Of a DNA stretch of 64,000 bases, positions 16,341 through 26,185 are shown piece by piece. The notes under the pieces are model-generated. The model had not been told where the DNA came from and did no database searches. It saw only the letters and a program-made list of their open reading frames with translations. Numbering within the stretch: position 1 is the first letter of the stretch; each line of letters begins with the position of its first letter. The stretch is from the NCBI RefSeq assembly GCF_022387135.1, contig NZ_CP092462.1:3162001-3226000 (forward strand), written 5' to 3'. The translations under genes were made by a program, and so were the position numbers. This stretch comes from Comamonas sp. B21-038 (GTDB lineage: Bacteria; Pseudomonadota; Gammaproteobacteria; Burkholderiales; Burkholderiaceae_C).

Positions 16341-17039
16341 ATGCACCTCTTGCTGATCGAAGACGACCCCACGATGCAGACCACCTTGCAGCGCACCTTG
16401 CGCCGGCGGGGCATGGAGGTCACGCCCATCACCGATGGCGGTGCGGCGCTGCCAGCCTGGCGCAAGCTCGCGCCCGACGTGGTGGTGCTGGACCTGAGCC
16501 TGCCGACGATGGACGGGCTGGAGATCATTGCCCAGGCGCGCAGCGAAGGCCTGGCCGCCCCCACCCTGATCCTGACTGCGCGTGGCACCGTCGGCGACCG
16601 CATTCTGGGCCTGAACTCGGGCGCCGATGACTACCTGGCCAAGCCCTTTGACCTGGACGAGCTGGAAGCGCGCATCCGCGCGCTGGTGCGGCGCGCGCAA
16701 CCCTTGGTGGCCGAGCCCGCAGCACCGGCTGTGGCACCCCCCGGCATGGCGCTGCGCTATGACAAGGCGTCCGAATCGTTTTACTGGCGTGGCAAGCTGT
16801 TTGAACTGACGCCGCGCGAGGTGGCTTTTCTGCGCGTGCTGAGCCAGCCCATGGGCCAGGCGGTGACCAAGGAGCGTTTGTTCAGCGCCGTCTTTGCGGG
16901 CGAGACCGATGTGCAGCTGGAGGCGGTCGAGGTAGTGGCCTACCGCCTGCGCAAAAAGCTGGCGCCGACAAACATGCAGCTGATGACCCTGCGCGGCCTG
17001 GGCTACCTGCTCAAGCCCGGTGCCGCCGATGGCGCCTGA
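16341..17039 (+). CDS. tctD: Response regulator TctD (OmpR/PhoB family)
   Basis: A 232-residue transcription factor. The receiver domain (about 1-115) has the acidic pair EDD at 7-9, the phospho-acceptor Asp51 in VVLDLSLP and the conserved lysine in LAKPFD near 100. The C-terminal winged-helix domain (about 140-230) has FELTPREVAFLRVL, LFSAVFAGETDVQLEAVEVVAYRLRKKL in pieces and LRGLGYLL. It is divergent from tctCBA and overlaps the sensor gene tctE by 11 bases, so it should activate transporter synthesis when TctE detects a carboxylate. Confidence 0.93.
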   Translation: MHLLLIEDDPTMQTTLQRTLRRRGMEVTPITDGGAALPAWRKLAPDVVVLDLSLPTMDGLEIIAQARSEGLAAPTLILTARGTVGDRILGLNSGADDYLAKPFDLDELEARIRALVRRAQPLVAEPAAPAVAPPGMALRYDKASESFYWRGKLFELTPREVAFLRVLSQPMGQAVTKERLFSAVFAGETDVQLEAVEVVAYRLRKKLAPTNMQLMTLRGLGYLLKPGAADGA

Positions 17040-18498
17040 CAGCAGCAAGGCCCCGGGCCGGTCCCAGCCGCCGCGCATACGCTCGCTGCGCCGCAACCTG
17101 CTGCTGGGCATCTTGCTGCCCGTTGTGGTGTTCATCATCTACAACACCAGCAGCCTCTACCGGCAGTCGCTGCAGGCCATCAACACCGCTTACGACCGCA
17201 GCCTGCTGGCATCGGCCAAGGTGATTGGCGAGCAACTGACTGTCGCCGGTTACGACGACCTGGCGATTGTCGATTCGGCCGTGCCCTATTCGGCGCTGGA
17301 GGCCTTCGAGGCCGACAACCAGTCGCGGCTGTTCTACCGCGTCTCCAACATGAGCGGGGAGCTGATTGGCGGCTTTGCCGAGCTGCCGATCTGGCGCGGG
17401 CGCATCGCCCAGCAGCCACCCTACGCCGCGCTCGTTGATTTCTACAATGCCGAGTTTCGGGGCATGCCGGTGCGCATGGCCGCGCTGCTGCAGCCGGTGG
17501 CCAGCGCCACGGGCCGGGGCATGGCCTTGATCCAGGTGGCAGAGACCCTGGAGATCCGCGAATCGCTGGCCCGCGACATGCTCTGGGGCACCCTGGTGCA
17601 GCAGGCCTTGCTGTTTGGCTGCATTGCCGTTGTCGTGGTGGTGGTGGTGCGGCGCGCCACCTTGCCGATTCTGCAGCTGAGCGACCAGCTCAATGCGCGC
17701 AGCGACCATGCATTGCAGCCACTCAAAACCCCGGCCGCCACCCCTTCGGAAGTGCTGCCCCTGGTCGATGCCACCAACCGGGTGATGGCGCGGCTGTCGC
17801 ACCTGGTGCAGCACCAGAAGCGCTTTGTGCGTGATGCCTCGCACCAGCTGCGCACGCCGCTGGCGGTGCTGAAGGTGCAGGTGCAGTCGGCCCAGCGCGG
17901 CGATGTGGAGCCCGAGCAGGCGCTCAGCGAGATCGCCGCCACCGTGGACCGCGCCACCTTGCTCGCCAACCAGATGCTGTCGCTCGCCAAGGTCGAGCAG
18001 CTGCACCAGTCCGAACATACCCAGACCGTCGACCTGACGGCCATCGTGCGGGACATGGTAATTGAGCTGTCTCCGCTGCTGGCCGACAAGAACCTGCAGT
18101 TCGAGCTGCAAAGCGATGAAGTGCTGCTGGCCGCCCACCCCTGGATGCTGCGCGAGCTGGTGCGCAACCTTTTGCACAATGCCATCCAGCACTCGCCACC
18201 CGATGCGCCGCTGCTGCTGCAGCTGACGCAGCAAGGCCCGGCTGCCAGCTTGCGCATCAGCGACTGGGGCCCCGGGGTCAGCGCGGAGATGCAGGCGCGG
18301 CTGACCGAGCCCTTTGTCACCGGCAACCTGCGCGACGGCTCGGGCCTGGGCTTGGCGATCTGCCACTCCATTGTGACGGCGCTGGGCGCGCGCCTGTCGT
18401 TGCACAACCGCCTGCACCATGGCCATATCCAAGGTTTTGATGCTGTAGTAGAGTTCAAACCGAATGTCCAACCACCTGCCGAAGATGGCCCACACTGA
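17029..18498 (+). CDS. tctE: Sensor histidine kinase TctE
   Basis: A 489-residue membrane kinase. A cytoplasmic N-terminus leads to transmembrane helix 1 (about 23-40), a periplasmic sensing region (about 41-185), helix 2 (about 190-208, very Val-rich), a HAMP-like linker, then the dimerisation domain with phospho-acceptor His272 in DASHQLRTPL and the ATPase with N box RNLLHNAIQHS, G1 DWGPGV and G2 GSGLGLAI. The ATG at 17029 overlaps tctD; a GTG at 17020 is also in frame. Together with TctD it controls tripartite carboxylate uptake. The ligand is not predictable. Confidence 0.92.
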   Translation: MAPDSSKAPGRSQPPRIRSLRRNLLLGILLPVVVFIIYNTSSLYRQSLQAINTAYDRSLLASAKVIGEQLTVAGYDDLAIVDSAVPYSALEAFEADNQSRLFYRVSNMSGELIGGFAELPIWRGRIAQQPPYAALVDFYNAEFRGMPVRMAALLQPVASATGRGMALIQVAETLEIRESLARDMLWGTLVQQALLFGCIAVVVVVVVRRATLPILQLSDQLNARSDHALQPLKTPAATPSEVLPLVDATNRVMARLSHLVQHQKRFVRDASHQLRTPLAVLKVQVQSAQRGDVEPEQALSEIAATVDRATLLANQMLSLAKVEQLHQSEHTQTVDLTAIVRDMVIELSPLLADKNLQFELQSDEVLLAAHPWMLRELVRNLLHNAIQHSPPDAPLLLQLTQQGPAASLRISDWGPGVSAEMQARLTEPFVTGNLRDGSGLGLAICHSIVTALGARLSLHNRLHHGHIQGFDAVVEFKPNVQPPAEDGPH

Positions 18499-18910
18499 GA
18501 CCGACCAGACACCCACGATGCGCATCGACAAATGGCTGTGGTGCGCCCGCTTTTACAAGACCCGCGCCATTGCGGTCGAGGCCATCCACAAGGGCCATGT
18601 GAAGGTCAATGGCACCGTCGCCAAACCCTCCAAGGAAGTGCGCGCGCAGGACACGGTCGAGCTGCTGCAGGCGCAGACACCGCGCACCGTCGCCGTGCTG
18701 GGCATGGCCGCTACGCGCGGCCCCGCCCCGGTAGCCCAGCAGATGTACGAGGAGACTGCCGACAGCATCCGCCAGCGCGAAGTGCTCAGCGAGCAGCGCC
18801 GCCTGGCGCCCGAGCCTGCCAACAGCCTGCAGGCCGGCCGCCCCACGAAGAAAGACCGGCGCGACATGCAGGAGCTGCGCAGCTGGAACGACCGCTGGAG
18901 CGCACAGTAA
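18464..18910 (+). CDS. hslR: Heat-shock protein 15-like RNA-binding S4 protein
   Basis: A 148-residue protein with an S4 RNA-binding domain at its N-terminus: MRIDKWLWCARFYKTR, then AIHKGHVKVNGTVAKPSKEV. In E. coli Hsp15 binds stalled 50S subunits that carry a nascent chain and recycles them. The C-terminal part is basic and polar (GRPTKKDRRDMQELRSW). Three ATGs are possible, at 18464, 18485 and 18518; homology starts at the third (MRIDKWLW), and the first two overlap the tctE end. The start therefore remains uncertain; the longest is given here. Confidence 0.85.
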   Translation: MSNHLPKMAHTETDQTPTMRIDKWLWCARFYKTRAIAVEAIHKGHVKVNGTVAKPSKEVRAQDTVELLQAQTPRTVAVLGMAATRGPAPVAQQMYEETADSIRQREVLSEQRRLAPEPANSLQAGRPTKKDRRDMQELRSWNDRWSAQ

Positions 18911-18950
18911 GCCTTGCGCATGCCGCCGGGCGGACGTCCGCCCCCGCCCG

Positions 18951-19394
18951 TCAGCGCCAGCACTCCGCCGTGCTGCTGCCCTGTGCGAGCTGCAGATTGC
19001 CCTGGTGGCCATTGTGCGAAAGCGTGTAGTTGCCACAGCGGTCCCGCTGCTGCGCTCCCGGTTTACGAGTTGCCACCAGCGTATAACGGGCAGCGCTGTT
19101 GCCTTCGGCAAAACCAATGGTGTAGCGCTTGTCCGGCAGGTCCTGCCAGGTCAGCGCGGCGGGCAGCTCCAGTGGATAGACACCATTGGCAGTGGCAGCG
19201 CGCTCCAGCCATTGCGCAGCCTGGAATAGACCCGTTCGTGCGTCGGTGCGGTGCCCCCGGCGCACATATTCGCTGTAGTTGGGCAAGGCCACCGCGCTCA
19301 GGATGCCGATGATGGCCACGACAACCATCAGCTCCACCAGGGTCAAGCCCGCGTTGGCCGGGGAGGACCGAATCTGCATGCCGGCCCTTTTCAT
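18951..19394 (-). CDS. pilE: Type IV minor pilin, PilE-like
   Basis: A 147-residue pilin-like protein of the type IV pilus. A short basic leader ends in the prepilin peptidase site NAG/LTLVE; the glutamate at +5 and the following hydrophobic helix [17 protein letters not shown] are standard. The C-terminal half is globular with two cysteines (RDRCGNY and AECWR) that could form the D-region disulfide. It is the last gene of the minor-pilin operon, and its start overlaps the pilY1 stop by an ATGA. A role in pilus assembly or tip priming is inferred from location. Confidence 0.9.
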   Translation of the reverse strand: MKRAGMQIRSSPANAGLTLVELMVVVAIIGILSAVALPNYSEYVRRGHRTDARTGLFQAAQWLERAATANGVYPLELPAALTWQDLPDKRYTIGFAEGNSAARYTLVATRKPGAQQRDRCGNYTLSHNGHQGNLQLAQGSSTAECWR

Positions 19395-22300
19395 CGCGCC
19401 TGGCGCCAGGTGGGCCGGATCGGCACTTCGGGCAGATCACGCAGCGATTCGCCGTCAAGGCGGATGCGCTGCTGCCCCTCATCATCGCGCACGCGCAGCA
19501 TCGCATGCGGGCCGGCGCCCAGCGACATGCGCGATGCCCGGCCGTCGGACTGCGCATCAAACACCCCATCGCCATCGGCATCCAGCAGCTGCAAGCGCGG
19601 CCGCGAGCCATCGATGGCATTGACCAGGCTGAAATACTGGCGTGCGGCAGTGCCTTCCACCGGCTCGCAACGCTCCGGGCCAGGGTCGCGATCGCGGGCA
19701 TGCGCGGGCACCTCGCTGATCACTGCCAGCAGGTTGCTGCCGCTGTAAAAACCCAAGGGCTGCAGCAGGCGCTCGCCTGCTTCGGGCAGATCAAGGTACC
19801 AGCCTCGGTGCTGGTTCCAATCCAGCGCATCGGCGCCTTCGCTTTCGTCCATCGCCCAGAACTGGCGGCGGTCGCTGCTGCGGGCATTGACGGGGTTGGG
19901 ATGGATGCGCCGCTGCAGCAGCTGGCTTGGCGCCACCGGGCTGGGCAGATCGGCATCGCTGCCCAGTGCCGACTGGCATTGCGCATCGGCGGCCGAGGCG
20001 CAGACCTCGACCCGCTCACCGTGCGCCCCCACCCTCTTGTAGCGGCTGGTATCGAGCACGGCATAGAGGCTTTGCACACTGTCATCCTGCGGGTCCTGGC
20101 GGCTGGCATTGCGGCCGGTGCCAAAGGCCACCATCAAGCCGCCGACGGGCACCTGGCGCTGGCCGCCCGCCTGCTGCAGCGTGCGCAGGCGGTCGTTGCT
20201 GCGCACCAGGGGCGCCGTGCTGATGGGCTGGGGCCGGCTGCGCTGCCCGGGCGCGCTGCGCGTGCCGCCCCGGGCCTGGTAGAGCGGTACGCCCGCTGTG
20301 CCCTGGTTGCTGGTCGTTGCCGCCAGCGCGCCCCACTGCGCCACACCCCAGGCAGCATCGTTGTCGGCGCTGATCAGAAACTTCCAGAGATTGCCCTGGT
20401 TGTCACCGGCGTAGACCACATCGGGCCGGCCATCGCCATTGATATCGACCAGCCTGGGCGCGGACAGGCCGTTGTCTTGCACAAAGCGGCACGCCGCCTG
20501 CGGCGCGGCCTGCTGCCTGCAGGCCTGCGCCGTGGTGGCCCCGGTCGCCACCAAACGCAGCAGCTCTTGCGCGCCGTCGAGGTACTGGATCAGCAGCACC
20601 GGCCTGCCGTTGGTGCTGTTGTAGCCATTGCCCAGCACCAGCGCCCAGCGGCCGTTGTTGAGCGGGGCGATTTGCGTCGTGCGCTGCGGGTCGATGTCGT
20701 CGCGGGAGGGGCTGGCAGTGATATGGCCGATATCGGCAAAGGCCTCGGCCAGCTGTGTGCAAGCCTGCGATGCCGCGCCCGTCTCCGCATCGCAGCGCGG
20801 TGCGGATTCCGTCGCATGCCAGCTGCGGTCCATCAGCACCAGACCGGCGGCTTGCGCCTCGGCAAACCCGGTCTCGGGCTCGGTGACATCGAGCACAAAG
20901 TAGCCCTTGCCTCCCGCACCCAAGGTGCCTGCCAGCAAAGTGCGCCAGCGCGGACTGCTGGTGCTGCCCAGGTTGGCATCGCCAGCCAATGGCGAGCCAT
21001 CGACCCAATAGCGGTGCTGGCCATCGTAGCCTGGGCTGGTCAAAGCACGCAGACCGGGGATCACGCCCCGGGGCACATAGGCGATCTTTTCTTCGCCGCT
21101 GCGGGCCGAGAAGCCGTGCAGCATGCCGTCATTGCCACCGACATAGAGCATCGGCAAGCGGTGCTGGTGGCGCAGCACAAAGTCGAGATAGCCCGCGTCG
21201 GTATGGCGCGCAGAAGGCTTGCCCAGGTACCAGATCTGCGAATGCACGATATCGCCTTGGCGCGAATGCCGGTTGCGCAGGCGGCCGCCGTGCTGGGCCT
21301 CATGCCGGCGCTCGCCCCGCAGGTAGTTCAGCCGCTGCTCGCCGCTGGCCTGGCCCTGCTCGCCATCGGCGTGACCTTGCAGGGCCAGCTTGTGCGCCGC
21401 ACTCAAGTAGCGGTCATCCGCAGCCCAGCGAAAAGGCACGCCGCGCTGCTGCACATCGCCCCAAGTCAGCACCAGGCGCTGCTGCCAGGCAATCGCATCG
21501 AGCTTGTCAGCCGTTGTCTGCCCGCCCCAGCCGGGTGCCGGCTGCAAGCGGCCATCGCTGGCCATCGCCTGGGCCTGAATGGCGCCAGCCCAGGCACGGC
21601 CCGGGTCGTAGCTGGCCGTGAACAACAGGGCATCCTGCGCAATGGCCTGGCTGGCGCTGGCAGCGCCTGTGCTGGCAGCCGCGGCGCGCTGCGCGCCGCC
21701 CGTGTTCTGGGCCTGTATCTCTGCGAAGATTCGGCGCAGCGCTGCTGCCACGTCGGGCGCCTCGGTTGCTGCATAAAATCGCCCTCGCCCATTGAGGGCC
21801 GCATGCCACAGATCCAGCGCGCGCACGCCCTCGCCTTGCGCATGCATATCGGGCCAGACGGCCTCCCCTTTGGCCAGCGCTGCAAAGCTGCCGTCATAGC
21901 CCAATGGCATGTGCTGCGCAGGTGCCAGGATGTGGGGCGCGCCGGGCCAGGTGCTGGCCTCCCGTCCAATGCCAACCGTATAGGTCTGCATATGGGGCCA
22001 GCTGGCGGGGTTGTAGCGGGGGTTCCAGTAGCGTTCCAGCTCGGCAGGCGGGCCAAGGCCATCGGCAAAACGCTCGCTGCGCGGCGCATGGCGGTAACCG
22101 GCTTCAGGCAACAGGCTGCCGCTCAGGCCTGCGCGCTGCAAAGGGTCGGCCCAGCTGTGGAAAGCCCAGTCCGCCAAGGTGCTGGGCACCGCATCGCTGT
22201 AAAGCCGGGTGGCGGCCCTTTGCGCGGCACTGCCACCGCCATAGACCTGGCCATCGGGCAGGACTTTTGCGCGGCTGTGGTCGTCTTGCGCGCCGCCGGT

Positions 22301-23020
22301 GGCCGGGCCATCCCAGCGGCTGCCGGCCAGCACAATGTGGTAGTTGCGGCGGCAGCCGAGGTAGCTACTGCTGGCAGCAGTGCCAGCGCCCGGTTGGCTG
22401 GACCAGGGGCCTTGCGGGCTCAGCGGCCTGCGCAGGTACGCATCGGCCTGGCCGAACAGGTGGTGCAGGTCGCTGCTGTGGCCGGTACGGAGCGAGTCGG
22501 CAAAGGCCAGAGCATGCTGGCGATGCCGGCCTTGCAGCGCCTGCATGCCGTTGCTGGCCAGACGCGGGCTGTTGACCGAGCTGGCGCCAGACCGGCGGCG
22601 CTGGCCGTGCACCATGCCCGCCGGCCCGCCACCGGGCGCTGCGCCATGGTTCCACATCGCCTGCCAGGCCAGGCGTATCGCGCCATCGGGCAGTTGCTGG
22701 TGATCGCCCAATACGTCCTTGAGCGCATGGCGCAGCACGGCGATGCGCTGCGCGCGCGTGTCCCAGATGCCCTCGCCACCGGGGGCGGTGATGCTGGCCA
22801 GACCGGGCTCGGTGCTGCCCATGCGGCGCTGCATCGCGGCCGAGTCATCGACGGAGACAATGACATTCGGTGCCACGACGGCGCTGGCGCCACCGGCAGG
22901 CTCGGTGGCCAGCTCCAATGACGCGGCCGCAGCCGGTACCAGAGCCGCCCACGCCAGTGCCAGGCTCCGAGCGCTGGTGGAGTTGCGGCGTGAAACCCTG
23001 CCGGTGTGCTTGCCATTCAT
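19391..23020 (-). CDS. pilY1: Type IV pilus adhesin/assembly protein PilY1 (PilC family)
   Basis: A 1,209-residue secreted protein of the pilus tip involved in adhesion, retraction control and surface sensing. A basic N-terminus and a hydrophobic stretch (about 18-36) form the signal peptide. The N-terminal half resembles a von Willebrand A region, but the metal site reads VSVDDSAAM, lacking the second serine of D-x-S-x-S. The C-terminal half is the PilY1 beta-propeller, with [19 protein letters not shown] (a Ca2+-type DxDxDG loop) and [14 protein letters not shown] further calcium-like DADGDG lies at 1147-1152, near the end. It begins 9 bases after pilX and overlaps pilE. Confidence 0.92.
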   Translation of the reverse strand: MNGKHTGRVSRRNSTSARSLALAWAALVPAAAASLELATEPAGGASAVVAPNVIVSVDDSAAMQRRMGSTEPGLASITAPGGEGIWDTRAQRIAVLRHALKDVLGDHQQLPDGAIRLAWQAMWNHGAAPGGGPAGMVHGQRRRSGASSVNSPRLASNGMQALQGRHRQHALAFADSLRTGHSSDLHHLFGQADAYLRRPLSPQGPWSSQPGAGTAASSSYLGCRRNYHIVLAGSRWDGPATGGAQDDHSRAKVLPDGQVYGGGSAAQRAATRLYSDAVPSTLADWAFHSWADPLQRAGLSGSLLPEAGYRHAPRSERFADGLGPPAELERYWNPRYNPASWPHMQTYTVGIGREASTWPGAPHILAPAQHMPLGYDGSFAALAKGEAVWPDMHAQGEGVRALDLWHAALNGRGRFYAATEAPDVAAALRRIFAEIQAQNTGGAQRAAAASTGAASASQAIAQDALLFTASYDPGRAWAGAIQAQAMASDGRLQPAPGWGGQTTADKLDAIAWQQRLVLTWGDVQQRGVPFRWAADDRYLSAAHKLALQGHADGEQGQASGEQRLNYLRGERRHEAQHGGRLRNRHSRQGDIVHSQIWYLGKPSARHTDAGYLDFVLRHQHRLPMLYVGGNDGMLHGFSARSGEEKIAYVPRGVIPGLRALTSPGYDGQHRYWVDGSPLAGDANLGSTSSPRWRTLLAGTLGAGGKGYFVLDVTEPETGFAEAQAAGLVLMDRSWHATESAPRCDAETGAASQACTQLAEAFADIGHITASPSRDDIDPQRTTQIAPLNNGRWALVLGNGYNSTNGRPVLLIQYLDGAQELLRLVATGATTAQACRQQAAPQAACRFVQDNGLSAPRLVDINGDGRPDVVYAGDNQGNLWKFLISADNDAAWGVAQWGALAATTSNQGTAGVPLYQARGGTRSAPGQRSRPQPISTAPLVRSNDRLRTLQQAGGQRQVPVGGLMVAFGTGRNASRQDPQDDSVQSLYAVLDTSRYKRVGAHGERVEVCASAADAQCQSALGSDADLPSPVAPSQLLQRRIHPNPVNARSSDRRQFWAMDESEGADALDWNQHRGWYLDLPEAGERLLQPLGFYSGSNLLAVISEVPAHARDRDPGPERCEPVEGTAARQYFSLVNAIDGSRPRLQLLDADGDGVFDAQSDGRASRMSLGAGPHAMLRVRDDEGQQRIRLDGESLRDLPEVPIRPTWRQAR

Positions 23021-23029
23021 AGCTGCCTC

Positions 23030-23821
23030 TCAGTCTTTGCGCCGGGGCCGGGCGTAGCTTTGCTCCAGTACCACCAAGCTGTCCGGCTTGCGGCCAAAGG
23101 CGGCGGCGGTGATGCGGTAGACCACATGCGGAGACAGGCCCACCAGTTCGAGCTGCTGCGCAGGCGCATTGCTGATCAAACCGGGTTGGCTGTCGATATA
23201 GGGGATGACCTCGATCCAGTACCAGCCACCGGCCTGTGCGTCACCCCGCTCAGCCAGAATGGGATGGGCCGGCCGGTCTGCATCGCCCAGCTGCGCGCCG
23301 GTGTACTGGCCATAGCGTGCGCCCGTGCCAGCGCGTATCAGCGCAAACAAATCCTGCTCGCCGGCTTGCCGGGCCGGCGTACCTGCGGCAGGCGCATTCC
23401 AGATATCCTGGCGCCCGACGCGCTTGGCACAGAGCGCATCGATGCAGCGTTGCGGCTGGGCACTGAGTGTTGCCAAGAAGGCAGGCAGGTCGGCGTTCTC
23501 CATCGGTACCTTGGTGGTGCCCCCGCTGCGGCACACACTGGCTGCCGCGCCATGAGGCAGGCCGCCATAGGCGCAAGGCCGGCCATCGGCCCGCTCTCCG
23601 CGAATATCGAGTTCGGCGTCCAACAGCAAGGCTTCTGCAGCTTCAAAGGCCCGCTGGTAATCGGCATCGTTGCCGACCACCAGTTCGCCATACCAGGCGG
23701 TCCGCGCCGCCCATAAGGCCAGCAGCATCGACAGCATGCTGAAGACCAGCACTGTCAGCAACGCGGCACCCCGTGCGTGCTGCGCAAGGCTGCCAGGATG
23801 AAGGTGGTGAGGGCGTCTCAT
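23030..23821 (-). CDS. pilX: Type IV pilus assembly protein PilX-like
   Basis: A 263-residue inner-membrane or pilus-tip protein. A basic N-terminus and the segment HARGAALLTVLVFSMLSMLLAL make one hydrophobic helix, as in PilX, where the prepilin glutamate is often absent; here no consensus E5 is present. The C-terminal domain is soluble with several cysteines. Its ATG at 23821 overlaps the pilW stop (ATGA), so translation is coupled. Low overall conservation makes operon position the main support. Confidence 0.82.
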   Translation of the reverse strand: MRRPHHLHPGSLAQHARGAALLTVLVFSMLSMLLALWAARTAWYGELVVGNDADYQRAFEAAEALLLDAELDIRGERADGRPCAYGGLPHGAAASVCRSGGTTKVPMENADLPAFLATLSAQPQRCIDALCAKRVGRQDIWNAPAAGTPARQAGEQDLFALIRAGTGARYGQYTGAQLGDADRPAHPILAERGDAQAGGWYWIEVIPYIDSQPGLISNAPAQQLELVGLSPHVVYRITAAAFGRKPDSLVVLEQSYARPRRKD

Positions 23822-24717
23822 AGGCTGCCCTGGCTGCGCAACTGGAACAGGTTGCGAAAGACGCGGTGCATCCGCTGTTTGCGCGGCCCCGGCAGATCGG
23901 CGACGGCCACCCATTCGCCATCGCAACCGGTATAACCGCTGCCTGCCGGCAACGAGGTGGGCCGGCTGCCAAAGAGCACCAGGCACACTTCCACCGCCAC
24001 CACCTCCGACCAGTCGCGGCCCGCCTGCTGCGCATTCACATACTGGAGCTGCGGCTGCGCCGTGCCCGCTGCCTGCATGCGCAAATAGCGCAGCTCAAAG
24101 GCCGCTACGTTGTCGACCAGCGGCTGGGGCGACGCAGCGGTATCGTTGCCGCCACAACGCAGCACATGGCCGCGCAGCCTGAAGTGCGATTCCAGGCGCT
24201 GATCGGCACTGGCATCCACCGGCCCGCCCAGGCAGTTGCGCGCTTGCGCAGCCAGGCCGGGCTGGGCAAAGACCGGCTCCTTGTAGCGCCGGTAGCCGGT
24301 CACCAGGCTGTTATGGCTGCCGCGCAGCGCATCCATTCGAGGGGCATAGCCACGGGCGCTGCCTGAGGCTGGTGCCGTGGTCTCGAAAGCCGCTGGCGCC
24401 AGCGCGGCGCTGACCGATGCACCGGCGCCGGCGGGCAGGTTCAGGTTGAGGTACAAACCGCCCGCCTGGCGCAGTTGCAGCCCGATGATGCGCAACGCAT
24501 AGCTGGCCTGCTGCTGCAAGTGGCTGGCATCGCTGACGGTCAGCGACAGGCTGCGGGAAGCCAGCATGGCCATGCTGGCAGCGGCGATCACCAGCAAGCC
24601 CAGCGCCATGCCCACCATCAGCTCGACCAGACTGAAGCCTTGCTGCCTGCTCTCCGTTAAGCGGCACGGCGCGGAAGTCAGCGCAAAGGCCCCGGCCGGA
24701 CGGATGTGGCGCGGCAT
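23818..24717 (-). CDS. pilW: Type IV minor pilin PilW
   Basis: A 299-residue minor pilin of the pilus-priming complex. The long leader ends QQG/FSLVELMVGMALGLLVIAA, with E5 and the N-terminal methylation/assembly helix intact. The C-terminal region includes VVAVEVCLVLFGSRPT and a four-cysteine pattern typical of PilW. The start ATG at 24717 lies two bases from the pilV stop. PilV, PilW, PilX and PilE together with PilY1 initiate pilus assembly in the inner membrane. Confidence 0.88.
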   Translation of the reverse strand: MPRHIRPAGAFALTSAPCRLTESRQQGFSLVELMVGMALGLLVIAAASMAMLASRSLSLTVSDASHLQQQASYALRIIGLQLRQAGGLYLNLNLPAGAGASVSAALAPAAFETTAPASGSARGYAPRMDALRGSHNSLVTGYRRYKEPVFAQPGLAAQARNCLGGPVDASADQRLESHFRLRGHVLRCGGNDTAASPQPLVDNVAAFELRYLRMQAAGTAQPQLQYVNAQQAGRDWSEVVAVEVCLVLFGSRPTSLPAGSGYTGCDGEWVAVADLPGPRKQRMHRVFRNLFQLRSQGSL

Positions 24718-24718
24718 A

Positions 24719-25411
24719 TCAAATCCCCCCGCAGTGGTAGTGCACGTTGCTGCCCATGCGCTCCACCGCACAGCGTGCGTTCAGGGCCAGGTACTGCAAA
24801 TGGCAGGTGTAGCGCAGATCACCATCGTCATCCTGGCAGACCACCTCGCCGCCGCGTTCCGCTACCGCGTCGGCGCGGGCTCCTTCGCCGACACTTCGGG
24901 TACTATCGACCTGGTTGCGGTACGGCGCGGGGTCGGGCGAGCCCGGCATGGCATGCGAGCTCTCGGCCCAGCGGATCATCACGCCCAGTTGGCGCCGGTT
25001 GGCGGCCTGGTTTTCGCCCGGTGCCAGAAAAATCCGGGACTGCCCCAGCGGCAGGCTGCGTGCCACCTGCAGCCGCCACTGCGCCAGTTCGTGGTCCGCC
25101 AGCTCCGCAGCGCTGCAGGGCCGGGCGCTGCATGCAGAGGCCGGAGGCGCCGCCGCCGCGTCCTGCCAGTCGCTGACGTAGCGGTCCAGCTGGTCCCAGG
25201 CATGGGGGTTGGCACGTATGCGTTCACCCAGGTCTTCGATCAAGCGGAGGGCCTGCACGCGCCGGGTACTGGTCTGCGTATCTGCAAGCGTGCGCAACTG
25301 CATCCCCAGCATCGCCAACACCCCGAGGACCAGTACCACGATGGCCACCATCGACTCCAGCAAGCTGATGCCGCGCGAGAAGGAGGCTTGGGGATGGGAT
25401 GGCATGAACAT
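24719..25411 (-). CDS. pilV: Type IV minor pilin PilV
   Basis: A 230-residue minor pilin. The prepilin motif is SRG/ISLLESMVAIVVLVLGVLAMLG: G-1, E5 and a hydrophobic helix are present. The sequence after the helix (QTSTRRVQALRLIEDLGERIRANP) matches the usual PilV pattern. Two nearby starts exist, at 25411 and 25405; the former is given because an AAAGGG lies about ten bases upstream. The gene is 14 bases after fimT and directly before pilW. Confidence 0.88.
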   Translation of the reverse strand: MFMPSHPQASFSRGISLLESMVAIVVLVLGVLAMLGMQLRTLADTQTSTRRVQALRLIEDLGERIRANPHAWDQLDRYVSDWQDAAAAPPASACSARPCSAAELADHELAQWRLQVARSLPLGQSRIFLAPGENQAANRRQLGVMIRWAESSHAMPGSPDPAPYRNQVDSTRSVGEGARADAVAERGGEVVCQDDDGDLRYTCHLQYLALNARCAVERMGSNVHYHCGGI

Positions 25412-25425
25412 AGGCAGGCGCCCTT

Positions 25426-26004
25426 TCAGCCCCGTACAGGACAGGGCGGCCTGTCGGCAACCCGCACGCGGCCGCCTCGGCTGGTGCACAGCCCTTTGGC
25501 AGCGGCATCCTGCAGGCCTTTGCCCTGGGGGAGCAGCGAAAAGCTGAAACCCGCCACCGGCATGCCCCAGCGGTCAAACCGGATGCCCTCCCCCAAGCTG
25601 CTGCGCTGCACCTGCAGACCTGGCGGCACCTCATAACGCTGAAGGACCAGGGCATCCGGCGCACATTGCTGCTGGCCGAGTTCATGCGCACAGACCTGCC
25701 AGCCACAGCTCCAATCGTTGGTTCGTGCGCGCGCCTGGCAGTGCGCGCTGGCGGCGATGCGCTGCAACGCGATCCGCCCACTGCGTTTGACCGCCTCGGA
25801 GCGCGCAAGATGGATCGCCGAATGCAGGGCCTCCAGAGACTGCTGCACGCGCCAGCGCTGCAGCAGGCCGCTGAAACTGGGCGCGGCCAGCCCCGCGATA
25901 ATCGCCAACAGGCTGATGACGACCATCAGCTCAACAGCGGTCAGCCCCCGATGCCTGCGCAAACATCGATATCTCCATAAATTAATGAAAACTATTGAAT
26001 TCAT
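25426..26004 (-). CDS. fimT: GspH/FimT-family pseudopilin
   Basis: A 192-residue minor pilin and first gene of the pil cluster. The processing site is HRG/LTAVELMVVISLLAIIAGLAAPSF, with E5. The GspH-like domain has SAIHLARSEAVKRSGRIALQR, and a C-terminal FDRWGMPVAGFSF block that corresponds to the FixxxG-type end of this family. FimT proteins can sit at the pilus tip and in some bacteria bind DNA for uptake; whether this one does is unknown. The leader upstream is AT-rich and divergent from ribD. Confidence 0.88.
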   Translation of the reverse strand: MNSIVFINLWRYRCLRRHRGLTAVELMVVISLLAIIAGLAAPSFSGLLQRWRVQQSLEALHSAIHLARSEAVKRSGRIALQRIAASAHCQARARTNDWSCGWQVCAHELGQQQCAPDALVLQRYEVPPGLQVQRSSLGEGIRFDRWGMPVAGFSFSLLPQGKGLQDAAAKGLCTSRGGRVRVADRPPCPVRG

Positions 26005-26185
26005 GGTTTTGATTATTTATATTTCATGCCACCGCGTAAAGCCCTCTTTCCATTGAAAAATTAAATTCGCTCGCGTTGAAAATCAGGCCATGCAGCGCTG
26101 GCGCGGTCTTGCGCCGATAATCGCCAAGCCGGCCTGCCGTTGACTGCCACGCGTCTAGGTATGGCCCCTATTGCGACAAAGCTCC
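26005..26185. promoter_or_regulatory. AT-rich divergent promoter region between fimT and ribD
   Basis: About 180 bases with far lower GC than the surroundings (26005-26070). It should hold the pil operon promoter on the minus strand and the ribD promoter on the plus strand. A TATAAA-like hexamer is visible on the minus strand, but no matching -35 box at standard spacing and no convincing sigma-54 site. No FMN riboswitch is visible before ribD. Confidence 0.5.

Noticed and set aside
19505..22921. A 1,138-residue plus-strand open frame antisense to pilY1
   Set aside because: No motif, repeated Ala/Gly/Leu composition, opposite a recognised gene in a coupled operon.
26005..26185. FMN riboswitch before ribD, and a sigma-54 promoter before fimT
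   Set aside because: The leader is too short and lacks FMN-element conserved blocks; TGGCATGAAA lacks the GC of the -12 element.
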